Below are positions 18,264-27,221 of a DNA stretch of 64,000 nucleotides, one piece after another (the stretch's first letter is position 1; each line of letters starts with the position of its first letter). The notes under the pieces were generated by a model. That model made no database searches, had not been told where the DNA came from, and saw only the letters and a list, made by a program, of their open reading frames with translations. Source of the stretch: Winogradskyella eckloniae. GTDB lineage: Bacteria > Bacteroidota > Bacteroidia > Flavobacteriales > Flavobacteriaceae. Location of the stretch: assembly GCF_013249045.1 (NCBI RefSeq), contig NZ_JABRWP010000010.1, positions 1 through 64,000 of the forward strand, read 5' to 3'. A program made the translations under genes and the position numbers.

Positions 18264-19142
18264 ATGAAAGTAGCAATTTACGGTCAGAATTATGTTAAAG
18301 AAACTACACAAAAGGCAGTAGAGCAACTACTTGATGTTTTATTGAATAAAGACGCTAATGTTTTTTTTGAACGCGAATTTTTAACGACTCAGAGTTCTGC
18401 GGTTCAAAATAATGCTAGCGTACAAATATTTGATGCGCTAGATGCATCTTATGATCTATTGGTTAGTGTAGGTGGTGATGGTACAATTTTAAGGGCAGTG
18501 ACTTATGTTAGAGATTTAGGGATACCAATTGTTGGTATTAATACTGGGCGTTTAGGATTTTTAGCGACCATACAAACAGAAGATATAGAAACAGCCTTAA
18601 CTGAAATTTTTAAAGGAAAATATAAAATATCAGAACGTTCACTGTTGAGCGTGTCTACAGACCCTGAACATAAGGATATACTAAAAACAAACTTTGCCCT
18701 TAATGAAATCGCAATAAGCAGAAAAAACACCACCTCCATGATCACAGTAGATACGCATCTTAACGATATGTATTTAACGTCTTATTGGGCAGATGGTCTT
18801 ATTTTATCGACACCTACAGGATCAACCGGTTATTCGTTAAGTTGCGGCGGACCAGTAATTACGCCAGACGCTAAGAGTTTTGCTATAACGCCAATTGCAC
18901 CTCATAATTTAAGTGCTAGGCCATTAATAATACCAGATAATACAACAGTAAAATTAAAAGTGAATGGAAGAGAGGATCAATTTTTAATGTCTTTAGACTC
19001 TAGAATTGTGACCCTGTCTAACACCACGTTTGTAACCATAATGAAAGCAGATTTTGTGGTAAAAATGGTAGAGCTATTAGATGAATCATTTTTAGAAACA
19101 CTTCGAAAAAAATTACTTTGGGGAGAAGATCGACGCAACTAA
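18264..19142 (+). CDS. nadK: NAD kinase
   Basis: 292 residues. It has the ATP-NAD kinase signature GGDGT (70-74), the NTGRLGFLA strand, the NEIAI substrate motif and the glycine-rich TPTGSTGYSLSCGGPVI turn with PIAPHNLSARPL. It phosphorylates NAD to NADP in the cytosol. Its length is normal. Confidence 0.97.
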   Translation: MKVAIYGQNYVKETTQKAVEQLLDVLLNKDANVFFEREFLTTQSSAVQNNASVQIFDALDASYDLLVSVGGDGTILRAVTYVRDLGIPIVGINTGRLGFLATIQTEDIETALTEIFKGKYKISERSLLSVSTDPEHKDILKTNFALNEIAISRKNTTSMITVDTHLNDMYLTSYWADGLILSTPTGSTGYSLSCGGPVITPDAKSFAITPIAPHNLSARPLIIPDNTTVKLKVNGREDQFLMSLDSRIVTLSNTTFVTIMKADFVVKMVELLDESFLETLRKKLLWGEDRRN

Positions 19143-19204
19143 ATAATTAAGAATAACAATAAATACCTTAAAAATCAGTTAATCTGTAATACATTTTGTG
19201 TCAA

Positions 19205-19237
19205 ATTGTTTCACAAAAATCTTAATTGTTATATTTG
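19205..19237 (+). promoter_or_regulatory. Promoter of the DUF6089-uppS-bamA run
   Basis: A perfect -7 box TATATTTG at 19230-19237 lies 21 bp after ATTG (19205-19208), matching the Bacteroidota consensus. Its position upstream of 19255 rules out the alternative GTG start at 19198 for the next gene. Confidence 0.65.
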
Positions 19238-19254
19238 CAAACTTTGAAAAATTT

Positions 19255-19944
19255 ATGAGGTATTTTTTTCTATTTTTATTAAGTGCTTTTTTGGTTAATT
19301 CAACTGACGCTCAAATCTATGAGGTTGGTATTTTTGCTGGTGGAAGTAATTTTATTGGAGACGTAGGATCTAGTAAGTATATTTCGCCAAATCAACCAGC
19401 TTTTGGTGCCTTAGTTAAATGGAATAGAAGTCCAAGACATTCTTTTAGGGCTTCTGTAATATTTACAGATTTAAATGGAATTGATGGAAAATCAGATGAT
19501 CCAAGACGCATAGAAAGAGGTTATGAATTTAGTGCTAATATTATAGAGATTTCTGCAGGTATGGAATTTACCTTCTTAGATTTTGATTTGCACACTAGCG
19601 GAATGAAAGGTACACCATATTTGTACTCAGGGATTTCAATGGCAAATCATGATAATTTTTATTTTTCGCCAGCAGGTGAGATTACCTCAGAAAACACAAG
19701 CAGTTGGGCGTTTGGAATTCCTATGGTTATTGGTTATAAAACCAATATTTCAAACCAATTAATCTTAGCAGCAGAAATAGGAGCTAGGTATACATTCTCA
19801 GACGAATTAGATGGTAGTATGCCAGATTCTGAGTATAGAGAGCAGTATAGTTTTGGAAACATTAATAATAATGATTGGTATATGTTTACAGGATTTACAT
19901 TAACTTACACCTTTGGTAGACGACCTTGTTATTGTAATTTTTAA
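19255..19944 (+). CDS. DUF6089 family outer-membrane protein
   Basis: 229 residues from the ATG at 19255, which is the start of a clean signal peptide (MRYFFLFLLSAFLVNSTDAQ). The mature part is a predicted small beta-barrel with alternating strands: YEVGIFAGGSNFIGDVG, a conserved family opening, and a Tyr/Phe-rich C-terminal strand (YMFTGFTLTYTFGRRPC). In Bacteroidota this DUF6089 gene sits before uppS and bamA, as here, so a role in outer-membrane biogenesis is plausible but unproven. Its stop codon is one base before uppS. Confidence 0.82.
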   Translation: MRYFFLFLLSAFLVNSTDAQIYEVGIFAGGSNFIGDVGSSKYISPNQPAFGALVKWNRSPRHSFRASVIFTDLNGIDGKSDDPRRIERGYEFSANIIEISAGMEFTFLDFDLHTSGMKGTPYLYSGISMANHDNFYFSPAGEITSENTSSWAFGIPMVIGYKTNISNQLILAAEIGARYTFSDELDGSMPDSEYREQYSFGNINNNDWYMFTGFTLTYTFGRRPCYCNF

Positions 19945-19945
19945 A

Positions 19946-20686
19946 ATGAGTATTAAAGAACAAATAAATAAAGACAAACTTCCTAAGCATATTGCTGTAA
20001 TAATGGATGGTAACGGACGATGGGCTAAGCAACAAGGTTTAATAAGAGCTATAGGTCACGAGAACGGTACAAAATCTGTAAGGGAAACGGTTGAAGCTAG
20101 TGCAGAATTAGGTATAAAACACCTAACGCTCTATGCATTCTCTACAGAAAACTGGAACAGACCAAAACTAGAAGTGCAAACTCTAATGAAACTTTTAGTA
20201 AAATCTTTAAAGAAAGAAATTAAAACATTACAAGATAACGGAATAAAGCTGTCTGCTATAGGGTCTCTTAAAGATCTTCCTAAAAAAGCCCATACAGAAC
20301 TGTTAGATGTTATAGAAAAGACAAAAAATAATGAAAATATGACATTAACCTTGGCTTTAAGCTATGGTTCTCGTGAAGAAATTGTTAATGTTATTAAAGA
20401 ATTGTCAGTTAAAGTTAAAAATAATATAATTTCTTCTGAAAGTATTGATGAATCAATTATAAATAAGCATCTTTACACGCAAAATTTACCAGACGTAGAC
20501 TTACTTATTCGCACAAGTGGAGAACAACGTATTAGTAATTTTTTGCTTTGGCAGATCGCCTATGCAGAATTATATTTTACAGATATTTTATGGCCAGATT
20601 TTAAAAAAGAAAATCTATATGAGGCAATCGTAAATTATCAAAACAGAGAACGAAGATTTGGAAAAACAAGCGAACAACTTACCTAA
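19946..20686 (+). CDS. uppS: Isoprenyl transferase (undecaprenyl diphosphate synthase)
   Basis: 246 residues from the ATG at 19946; an in-frame start at 19913 would overlap the gene before it. Family marks are HIAVIMDGNGRWA with catalytic D21, the AFSTENW segment, DLLIRTSGEQRISNFLLWQ and the C-terminal RRFGKTSEQ. It adds isopentenyl units to farnesyl diphosphate to form the lipid carrier for peptidoglycan and O-antigen synthesis. It overlaps bamA by 29 bp, so the two are translationally coupled. Confidence 0.97.
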   Translation: MSIKEQINKDKLPKHIAVIMDGNGRWAKQQGLIRAIGHENGTKSVRETVEASAELGIKHLTLYAFSTENWNRPKLEVQTLMKLLVKSLKKEIKTLQDNGIKLSAIGSLKDLPKKAHTELLDVIEKTKNNENMTLTLALSYGSREEIVNVIKELSVKVKNNIISSESIDESIINKHLYTQNLPDVDLLIRTSGEQRISNFLLWQIAYAELYFTDILWPDFKKENLYEAIVNYQNRERRFGKTSEQLT

Positions 20687-23237
20687 TAATTCAGTTTTGA
20701 ATTCATTTTTTAAACTTTTTTGTACCCTATTACTATTTACAATATCAATTGCTAGTAATGCCCAAGTAGAAGGAGGAGAAACCTATTTAATCAAAGAGAT
20801 TTCTGTTACGGGAAACACTAATTTTAGTGCACAAACTATTATTGCTTATTCCAAATTAAGAAAGGACGAAGAAATACAAGTAGGTGGAGAAAAAATTGCT
20901 AATGCTGTAAAAACGTTATGGAAATCTAACCTATTTAGTAGCATAGATATTTATGTTACTAATATTGATGGTAGTACTGCCGATCTAGAAATTCAGTTAA
21001 TAGACTTGCCAGAGCTAAAAGACCTTAGCATTGAAGGTGTAAAGAAAAACAAGAAAGACGAAATTATTTCTGAAAATAAGTTAAAGGCAGGTACTAAAGT
21101 CACTGAGAACTTAATCGCTACGACAAAAAATTACCTGACAAATAAATATAGAAAAAAAGGATTTTTAAATACTAAAGTAAAAATCTCAACAACTCAGGTT
21201 GTAGACTCTGTAGAGAAGGAGCGTGTTAATATGAATATAGATATTAGCAAAGGAGAGAAAGTAAAAATAGAGGCAATTACTTTTGATGGTAATGACAAAA
21301 TCTCGGATAAGAAGCTTCGCAAAGCGATGAAAAACACAAAGCAGAAAAGCCTTAGCCCTTTGAGAATTATAAAACGCTCTAAGTATATTGAAGATGATTT
21401 CAGAACGGATTTAGTAACGTTAATAGATTACTACAAAGAAAATGGTTATAGAGATGCCAGAGTTATATCAGATTCAATTACATATTTAGACGAAAAAACT
21501 ATAAACCTAAATATTAAGGTTGAAGAAGGTGAGAAGTATACATTTGGTAAAATAACCTTTGTAGGTAACACAGTATATTCAGATAGACAATTAGCCTTAG
21601 TATTAGGTATCAAAGAAGGTGATACGTATAATGGAGTAGAATTAAGAGAGCGTATTGCAGATGATACAAATCCAGATGCACAAGATATCACTAATTTATA
21701 TCAAAATAACGGTTATATGTTCTCTACTATAAATCCAGTAGAAGTTAGTGCAGAAGGTAATGTTATTGATATGGAAATCCGTATTTCTGAAGGAAAACCA
21801 GCTTACTTTAATAATGTAACTATAGTAGGTAATGATGTCACGAATGATCATGTTATTTATAGAGAGATTAGAACACGTCCAGGAGAATTATATAGAAAAT
21901 CAGATATAATTAGAACCATTAGAGAACTAGGACAATTAGGATTTTTTGATGCACAGCAAATTGCACCAAACATTAAGAACCCAAACCCAGTAGATGGTAC
22001 ATTAGATGTAGAATATTCAGTAGTAGAGCAAGGTTCTAGTCAAATTCAGCTACAAGGTGGTTATGGTGGAGGAGGTTTCATTGGTACGTTAGGATTATCA
22101 TTTAATAATTTCTCAATCAAAAACCTATTTAATAAAGATGCTTATGTGCCAGTGCCTCGAGGTGATGGTCAAAGTTTAGCCTTAAGACTACAAGCGAGTC
22201 AGTATTTTCAAACCTATAGTTTTTCATTTAGTGAACCTTGGCTAGGTGGTAAAAAACCATATCAGATGTCAACATCGCTATCACATTCTAAACAGTTTTT
22301 GTATGATTCATCAACAGGTACTGCAGATAAGAGTAGAAGCTTTAATATTACAGGCTTAACATTTGGTTTATCTACCAGGTTATCAAAACCAGATGATTAC
22401 TTTTTGTTATCTCAAGCTTTAAGTTTTCAGCATTATAACCTAAATAACTATACCACAAGCTTATTTACCTTTGGTGATGGTACATCTAATAACTTGTCGT
22501 ACACTATTGGTTTAAGTCGAAGTGATTTAAGAATAGATCCAATATTCCCAACAGGAGGATCAAGTTTCAATATCTCTGCTAAATTCTCATTCCCTTACTC
22601 TTTAGTTAATGGTGTAGACTATGGCGCTTTAATAGAAGAAAGAGATGGATTAGATGCGTCAGATGCTAGTGATTTTGAACGTATAGCAGAAATTGATCAA
22701 GAACGTTTTAAATGGTTAGAATTTTATAAAATTAAATTTAAGGCAGATTGGTATCAGTCGTTAACAAAAAAGTTTGTTTTAAAGCCTAGTGTAGAGTTCG
22801 GATTCCTTGGTGCATATAACAATGATAGAGGTGTAATTCCTTTTGAGCGTTTCTTTGTTGGAGGAGATGGTTTGGCCAATTATTCATTAGATGGAAGAGA
22901 GGTTATTCAGTTACGTGGTTACCCTAATCAATCATTGTCAGACACGGATGGTGGTTCTATATACAGCAAATTCTCTTTAGAATTACGTTATCCAATTACA
23001 TTAGCCGCTCAAGCTAAAATCTATGCTTTATCATTTTTAGAAGCAGGTAGTTCTGTAAATACGTTTAGGGATTTTGATCCTTTTAACCTTCAGAGATCTG
23101 CCGGATTTGGTCTAAGAATCTTTATGCCAGCCTTTGGTTTACTAGGTATTGATTTTGGTCATGCGTTTGATGAAGCGCCTTATGGTGCCTCAGTAAAAAG
23201 ATGGGAAACTCACTTCATAATTGGTCAGCAATTTTAA
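20658..23237 (+). CDS. bamA: Outer-membrane protein assembly factor BamA
   Basis: 859 residues. The start at 20658 overlaps uppS by 29 bp; a TTG at 20697 just after the uppS stop would also keep the signal peptide (FKLFCTLLLFTISIASNAQ). Five POTRA repeats follow (for example YLIKEISVTGNTNFSAQTI, KYTFGKITFVGNTVYSDRQL). A C-terminal 16-strand barrel has the GGxGGGGFIGTLGLSFNNFS opening strand and the RGYPNQSLS loop, equivalent to the VRGF/VRGY motif. It ends in Phe, as outer-membrane proteins do. BamA inserts beta-barrel proteins; the two downstream OmpH/Skp genes encode periplasmic chaperones for the same pathway. Confidence 0.97.
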   Translation: MEKQANNLPNNSVLNSFFKLFCTLLLFTISIASNAQVEGGETYLIKEISVTGNTNFSAQTIIAYSKLRKDEEIQVGGEKIANAVKTLWKSNLFSSIDIYVTNIDGSTADLEIQLIDLPELKDLSIEGVKKNKKDEIISENKLKAGTKVTENLIATTKNYLTNKYRKKGFLNTKVKISTTQVVDSVEKERVNMNIDISKGEKVKIEAITFDGNDKISDKKLRKAMKNTKQKSLSPLRIIKRSKYIEDDFRTDLVTLIDYYKENGYRDARVISDSITYLDEKTINLNIKVEEGEKYTFGKITFVGNTVYSDRQLALVLGIKEGDTYNGVELRERIADDTNPDAQDITNLYQNNGYMFSTINPVEVSAEGNVIDMEIRISEGKPAYFNNVTIVGNDVTNDHVIYREIRTRPGELYRKSDIIRTIRELGQLGFFDAQQIAPNIKNPNPVDGTLDVEYSVVEQGSSQIQLQGGYGGGGFIGTLGLSFNNFSIKNLFNKDAYVPVPRGDGQSLALRLQASQYFQTYSFSFSEPWLGGKKPYQMSTSLSHSKQFLYDSSTGTADKSRSFNITGLTFGLSTRLSKPDDYFLLSQALSFQHYNLNNYTTSLFTFGDGTSNNLSYTIGLSRSDLRIDPIFPTGGSSFNISAKFSFPYSLVNGVDYGALIEERDGLDASDASDFERIAEIDQERFKWLEFYKIKFKADWYQSLTKKFVLKPSVEFGFLGAYNNDRGVIPFERFFVGGDGLANYSLDGREVIQLRGYPNQSLSDTDGGSIYSKFSLELRYPITLAAQAKIYALSFLEAGSSVNTFRDFDPFNLQRSAGFGLRIFMPAFGLLGIDFGHAFDEAPYGASVKRWETHFIIGQQF

Positions 23238-23310
23238 GTTTGGCACGATATTTTCTAATAGTAAATTAAGAAATCATCATGGTGTTAAAATTTTTAAGAA
23301 TTTATTTCGT

Positions 23311-23356
23311 TAAATTTGAACATTAGTAACTATAAACTAAAATGATTTATAGTTAC
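23311..23356 (+). promoter_or_regulatory. TAAATTTG -7 box and leader stem-loop before ompH
   Basis: TAAATTTG (23311-23318) is a perfect -7 box, though no clear -33 box is seen. Eight bases later starts a perfect 11-bp stem, GTAACTATAAA (23326-23336) and TTTATAGTTAC (23346-23356), with a 9-base loop; it ends seven bases before the first ATG. Confidence 0.5.
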
Positions 23357-23363
23357 CATAAAA

Positions 23364-24500
23364 ATGGCTCAAAACATGAAAACAAAAGTGATGAATTATA
23401 AAGTTCTTTTTTTATTAATTATTATAGGTTTCTTTGGCTTTAATGCAAATGCGCAACGTGGTGTAAGAATAGGATATATAGATACAGAGTATATATTACA
23501 AAACGTACCAGAATATCAAGAAGCTTCTGCGCAGTTAGATCAAAAAGTTTTAGGATGGAAATCCGAAATAGAATCAAAACTTAATATTATTGCACAGAAG
23601 AAAAAAGAGTTAGATAACGAAAGTGTTCTTTTAACAAAAGAATTGTATGATGAACGCTATGAAGATATAACTTTTGAGGAAGCTGAGGTTTTAGATTACC
23701 AACAAAAAAGATTTGGGCCTAATGGCGATTTAATGATACAAAAACGTCAATTAATTGAGCCTATACAAGATCAAATTTTTGCAGCAGTACAAGATATTGC
23801 AGAAACAGGGGAATATGATTTTGTGTTTGATAAATCGGCAGATGTGGTAATGCTATATTCAGCAGATCGCTATGATATAAGTGAGCGTGTTTTAAAAACG
23901 ATAACAAGAACATCTAAACGTACACAAGCAAAAAATAAAAAGGAACGAAAAGAATTAGAAGAGGAAGAAGTTGTGCCTACAGTGAGTGCTGGGAAAGATG
24001 ATAGACAAAAAGCGTTAGAAGAGCGCAAAGCAAAGCGCGAGGAGCAATTAGCAGCTGCGCGTGCAGAGCGTGAAAAAGCAGCGGAAGAAAGAAAGAAAGC
24101 GCAACAAGAGTTAAGAGATAAAAAGAAAAAGGAAGCTGAAGAGCGTCGCCAAAAAGCGATGGATGAGAGAAACGCAAAAACTGAAGCAGTAAGTAAAATA
24201 AATACTTCAGAAAAAGATTCAGTTTCGCAATCAAATAAATCAGCGATAAAAATAGACAGTACATTGGCTAAGGGCGTTGTAAAAAAGGATTCTATTAGTT
24301 CAAAAACACCAAAAACAGCAGCGGAAATAGCTGAAGCAAAACGGTTACAAAAACTAAAAGAAAGAGAAGCGCGTCAAAAAGCACTAGAAGATAGAAAAAA
24401 GAAAATTATAGAAGACCGTAAAAAAGCGCGAGAAGAGCGAGAAAGACAAGTGAAAAAGAATGATTCTATAGCTAAGGCAAAAGCAAAAAATAACGATTAA
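23364..24500 (+). CDS. OmpH/Skp-family periplasmic chaperone with long charged tail
   Basis: 378 residues. Three Met candidates lie at 23364, 23376 and 23391; all retain the signal peptide ending FGFNANA. An OmpH/Skp core (about 30-190) starts RIGYIDTEYILQNVPEYQEA and has the long helical arm and the DFVFDKSADVVML strand. The remaining ~190 residues are an almost uninterrupted run of Lys, Glu and Arg (EERKAKREEQLAAARAEREK and similar), predicted as a long single helix or coiled coil. Normal Skp is about 170 residues, so this one is more than twice that. It is expected to hold unfolded outer-membrane proteins for BamA. Confidence 0.88.
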   Translation: MAQNMKTKVMNYKVLFLLIIIGFFGFNANAQRGVRIGYIDTEYILQNVPEYQEASAQLDQKVLGWKSEIESKLNIIAQKKKELDNESVLLTKELYDERYEDITFEEAEVLDYQQKRFGPNGDLMIQKRQLIEPIQDQIFAAVQDIAETGEYDFVFDKSADVVMLYSADRYDISERVLKTITRTSKRTQAKNKKERKELEEEEVVPTVSAGKDDRQKALEERKAKREEQLAAARAEREKAAEERKKAQQELRDKKKKEAEERRQKAMDERNAKTEAVSKINTSEKDSVSQSNKSAIKIDSTLAKGVVKKDSISSKTPKTAAEIAEAKRLQKLKEREARQKALEDRKKKIIEDRKKAREERERQVKKNDSIAKAKAKNND

Positions 24501-24541
24501 ACAATAAATAATTTATAACACACAAATACAATTAACAAACA

Positions 24542-25042
24542 ATGAAAAATTTAAAATCACTTTTATTTGCAGCAGTACTATTTATAGGTGCTACTGGTTT
24601 TACAGCAGCACAAAGTAAAATTGCACATATCAATAAACAAGAGCTAATAAAGGCTATGCCAGAATATGCACAAGCTCAAGCTGAAATTGAAAAATTAGGA
24701 AAAACTTATGAGGCAGAAATTCAAGGATCTTACAAAGAATTAGATGCTAAGTACAAGCAGTATAATGCCGAAGCAGAATCTAAAACTGAGGAGGAAAATT
24801 TAGCACGTATGCAAGAAGTTGAAGGTATGAAACAAAGTTTAGGTCAATACCAACAACAAGCTCAAAAGCAGTTGCAAGAAAAAGAATTTAATCTTTTAAA
24901 GCCAATTGTTGAAAAAGCAGATAACGCTATTAAGGCTGTAGCTAAAGCTCAAGGTTTTCAATACGTTGTAGATGAAGCTATGTTAATCGTTGCTGAGGGT
25001 AAGGATATTATGGCAGATGTAAAAAAACAATTAGGTATGTAA
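24542..25042 (+). CDS. OmpH/Skp-family periplasmic chaperone
   Basis: 166 residues, the standard Skp length. A signal peptide ends at about residue 23 (GFTAAQ). The core begins KIAHINKQELIKAMPEYAQAQAEI, continues as two long charged helices and closes with the FQYVVDEAMLIVAEGKDI strand. It lies 41 bp downstream of the long OmpH paralogue and is followed by a terminator. The two differ mainly by the charged tail, so they may act as a mixed or a division-of-labour pair. Confidence 0.92.
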   Translation: MKNLKSLLFAAVLFIGATGFTAAQSKIAHINKQELIKAMPEYAQAQAEIEKLGKTYEAEIQGSYKELDAKYKQYNAEAESKTEEENLARMQEVEGMKQSLGQYQQQAQKQLQEKEFNLLKPIVEKADNAIKAVAKAQGFQYVVDEAMLIVAEGKDIMADVKKQLGM

Positions 25043-25066
25043 TCCTAAAATAAAATAAACAAACAG

Positions 25067-25093
25067 AAAGTCGCTTATTATTAAGCGACTTTT
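25067..25093 (+). terminator. Terminator after the bamA-ompH run
   Basis: 11-bp stem AAAGTCGCTTA (25067-25077) and TAAGCGACTTT (25082-25092), four-base loop, followed by a T-run. Confidence 0.9.
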
Positions 25094-25106
25094 TATTTTT
25101 GTATTA

Positions 25107-25886
25107 ATGAGTAAACATCCTATTGGCATATTTGATTCTGGTATTGGAGGGACATCAATCTTCAAGGAAATTCATGCTTTGTTACCAAATGAGAACTGTA
25201 TTTATTTAGCAGATAGTAAAAACGCACCTTATGGTGATAAGTCAAAAGATGAGATTCTTCAACTCAGTATAAAGAATACGGAATATTTAATAAATCAAAA
25301 TTGTAAAATTATCGTTGTGGCTTGTAATACAGCTACCACCAATGCTATTAATCAATTACGGGAAAATTATAGTATTCCTTTTATTGGTATTGAGCCAGCA
25401 ATAAAACCAGCGGCTTTAAACACGCAGACCAAGGCGGTTGGAATATTGGCAACAAAGGGGACTTTAAGTAGTCAACTCTTTCATAAAACCACAGATTTAT
25501 ATGCATCTGGTATAAAAGTGATAGAACAAGTAGGCGAAGGGATTGTACCACTAATAGAATCGGGTAAAGTGGAATCTAAAGAGATGCAAGATCTTCTAGA
25601 AATGTATTTAAGTCCTATGTTAGAACAAAATATTGATTATTTAGTGTTAGGGTGTACGCATTATCCTTACCTTATTCCAATGCTATCTAAAATGCTTCCT
25701 GAGGATGTTAAAATTATTGATTCAGGGTTGGCTGTAGCAAAACAAACCCAATCTGTATTGTCTGCTCATAATTTATTGAATGCTTCTGAAATGAAGCCAA
25801 ATATTAACCTGTTCTCTAATGGGAATGTGGCTGTTTTAAATTCTATTTTAGACCATAAATTCAATGCTTCTTTTTTAGAATTCTAG
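25107..25886 (+). CDS. murI: Glutamate racemase
   Basis: 259 residues. The racemase pattern is complete: IGIFDSGIGGTS with D10, first catalytic Cys C73 (VVACNTATT) and second catalytic Cys C183 (LGCTHYPYL). It converts L- to D-glutamate for peptidoglycan. It starts 14 bp after the terminator, so its promoter must overlap that hairpin or some read-through occurs. Confidence 0.96.
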   Translation: MSKHPIGIFDSGIGGTSIFKEIHALLPNENCIYLADSKNAPYGDKSKDEILQLSIKNTEYLINQNCKIIVVACNTATTNAINQLRENYSIPFIGIEPAIKPAALNTQTKAVGILATKGTLSSQLFHKTTDLYASGIKVIEQVGEGIVPLIESGKVESKEMQDLLEMYLSPMLEQNIDYLVLGCTHYPYLIPMLSKMLPEDVKIIDSGLAVAKQTQSVLSAHNLLNASEMKPNINLFSNGNVAVLNSILDHKFNASFLEF

Positions 25887-25903
25887 TAAGGAATTATCAT
25901 TTA

Positions 25904-25919
25904 GTTGCACTAATGCAAC
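25904..25919 (+). promoter_or_regulatory. Stem-loop abutting a start codon
   Basis: GTTGCA (25904-25909), loop CTAA, TGCAAC (25914-25919): a perfect 6-bp hairpin that ends directly before the ATG at 25920 and would cover the ribosome-binding region of the next gene. Confidence 0.45.
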
Positions 25920-26267
25920 ATGAAATTACTTTTTATTTACAATGCTAATTCTGGGAAATTAAACGCTTTGTTTGATATTGGTCATAAATTAATTAGCCCT
26001 TCCACTTATGCCTGTAGTCTCTGTGCATTAACGCATGATGTTTTTAAGGAAAATACACAATGGAAAAATTTTAAAGCGAATAGTGGCTACGAGATGGCAT
26101 TTTTCCATAAAGATGAGTTTGAATCTAATTTCCCAAACGTAAAGGTTTTGTATCCGACGGTTCTAAAATTAAATGAGAAAGGGGTTTCTACCGTTTTAAG
26201 TGCTGATGTTTTAAACCAAATTTCAAATGTTGATGAATTGATAGGGCAGTTAGACCAAAGGCTCTAA
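25920..26267 (+). CDS. Small conserved protein of unknown function
   Basis: 115 residues without signal peptide or membrane helix. It begins MKLLFIYNANSGKLNALFDI and has a CSLCALTHD segment with two cysteines that could bind metal or act in redox, and an SGYEMAFFHKDEF stretch. Relatives in Flavobacteriaceae are sometimes labelled GTPase, but I see no P-loop or other G motif, so I do not use that name. It lies 33 bp after murI and convergently against the gamma-carbonic anhydrase gene. Function not recognised. Confidence 0.7.
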   Translation: MKLLFIYNANSGKLNALFDIGHKLISPSTYACSLCALTHDVFKENTQWKNFKANSGYEMAFFHKDEFESNFPNVKVLYPTVLKLNEKGVSTVLSADVLNQISNVDELIGQLDQRL

Positions 26268-26273
26268 AAGAAC

Positions 26274-26789
26274 TTAGTCTTTAAACCAACTTGAATACTC
26301 TACGTAATTATTAGCAATTCTATCAATTTCTCCTGAGATGAGTTTTTTACTAATGTCTTTAACTTTTTTTGCAGGCACACCAGCATAAATGCTCCCAGAT
26401 TCTACGGTTGTGTTTTTTGTGACTACAGCACCAGCCGCAATAATGCTATTGCTTTCTATAATACAGTCGTCCATTATAATGCTTCCCATACCAATCAATA
26501 CATTATCTTTTATAGTACAGCCGTGTACAATGGCATTATGGCCAATGGATACGTTATTTCCTATTGTAGTTGGCGATTTTTGATAAGTTGCATGGATCAC
26601 GGCGCCATCTTGTATATTAACTTTATTACCAATTTTTATAAAATGGACATCGCCTCGTAGTACAGCATTAAACCATATACTACATTGTTTTCCTAGGGAA
26701 ACTTCTCCAACAATTGTGGCATTTTCTGCGACATAACAATCGTCTGGTATTTGTGGTTGATGTCCTCTAACTGCTTTAATAATTGGCAT
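26274..26789 (-). CDS. Gamma-class carbonic anhydrase family protein
   Basis: 171 residues forming a left-handed beta-helix of hexapeptide repeats (NATIVGEVSLGKQCSIWFNAVLRGD). The three metal-binding histidines of the gamma class are at H66, H84 and H89 (AVIHATYQ, IGHNAIVHG). A C-terminal helix follows. Relatives such as YrdA/PaaY bind zinc; not all show carbonic anhydrase activity. No signal peptide, so cytosolic. Only six bases separate it from the convergent small gene. Confidence 0.9.
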   Translation of the reverse strand: MPIIKAVRGHQPQIPDDCYVAENATIVGEVSLGKQCSIWFNAVLRGDVHFIKIGNKVNIQDGAVIHATYQKSPTTIGNNVSIGHNAIVHGCTIKDNVLIGMGSIIMDDCIIESNSIIAAGAVVTKNTTVESGSIYAGVPAKKVKDISKKLISGEIDRIANNYVEYSSWFKD

Positions 26790-26864
26790 AATGTGAAATT
26801 AATTTTGATTAAAAATACTCAAGAAATATTGAAAAATTAAATTACGACAAATTATGGCATAAAA

Positions 26865-26892
26865 AAAAGAGTAGCACAAATGCTACTCTTTT
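26865..26892 (-). terminator. Terminator downstream of rpsU
   Basis: 12-bp stem AAAAGAGTAGCA (26865-26876) and TGCTACTCTTTT (26881-26892), four-base loop; the minus strand ends in a T-run. Confidence 0.9.
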
Positions 26893-26916
26893 ATAAAAAC
26901 TTTATAATTGAGAAAA

Positions 26917-27111
26917 CTATACGTTTGCAGCGTCTCTTAAACCTTGAATGTATTCTGCTTTTTGAATTTCTCTTCTTCTCTTTACAGAAGGCTTAGTGAA
27001 ATAACGCGATTCTCTAAGGTTTTGCATAATTTGCACATTTCTGTGTTTACGCTTGTAACGTTTTAAAGCACGTTCTATATTTTCTCCTTCTTTGATTTCG
27101 ATTTTAATCAT
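26917..27111 (-). CDS. rpsU: 30S ribosomal protein S21
   Basis: 64 residues from the ATG at 27111; the extra 11 residues upstream (from 27144) do not belong to the family. The sequence MIKIEIKEGENIERALKRYKRK and the C-terminal basic KRRREIQKAEYIQG are typical of bS21 in Bacteroidota. It binds the small subunit near the 16S rRNA 3' end; in this phylum bS21 is part of the pocket that holds the anti-Shine-Dalgarno sequence. It lies just downstream of rpoD, on the same strand. Confidence 0.96.
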   Translation of the reverse strand: MIKIEIKEGENIERALKRYKRKHRNVQIMQNLRESRYFTKPSVKRRREIQKAEYIQGLRDAANV

Positions 27112-27221
27112 TATCGATATATTTTTATTAACTAATTCTTGCAAATGGTCGGCAAATATATGCTAACTATTTGAGAATAAAAAATTAAATGCGTCTTTTA
27201 GGCATTTATTTTTAATCTCCT

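Noticed and set aside
19198..19254. Extended N-terminus of the DUF6089 protein from a GTG start
   Set aside because: A good promoter (19205-19237) lies inside it, and the signal peptide begins at 19255.
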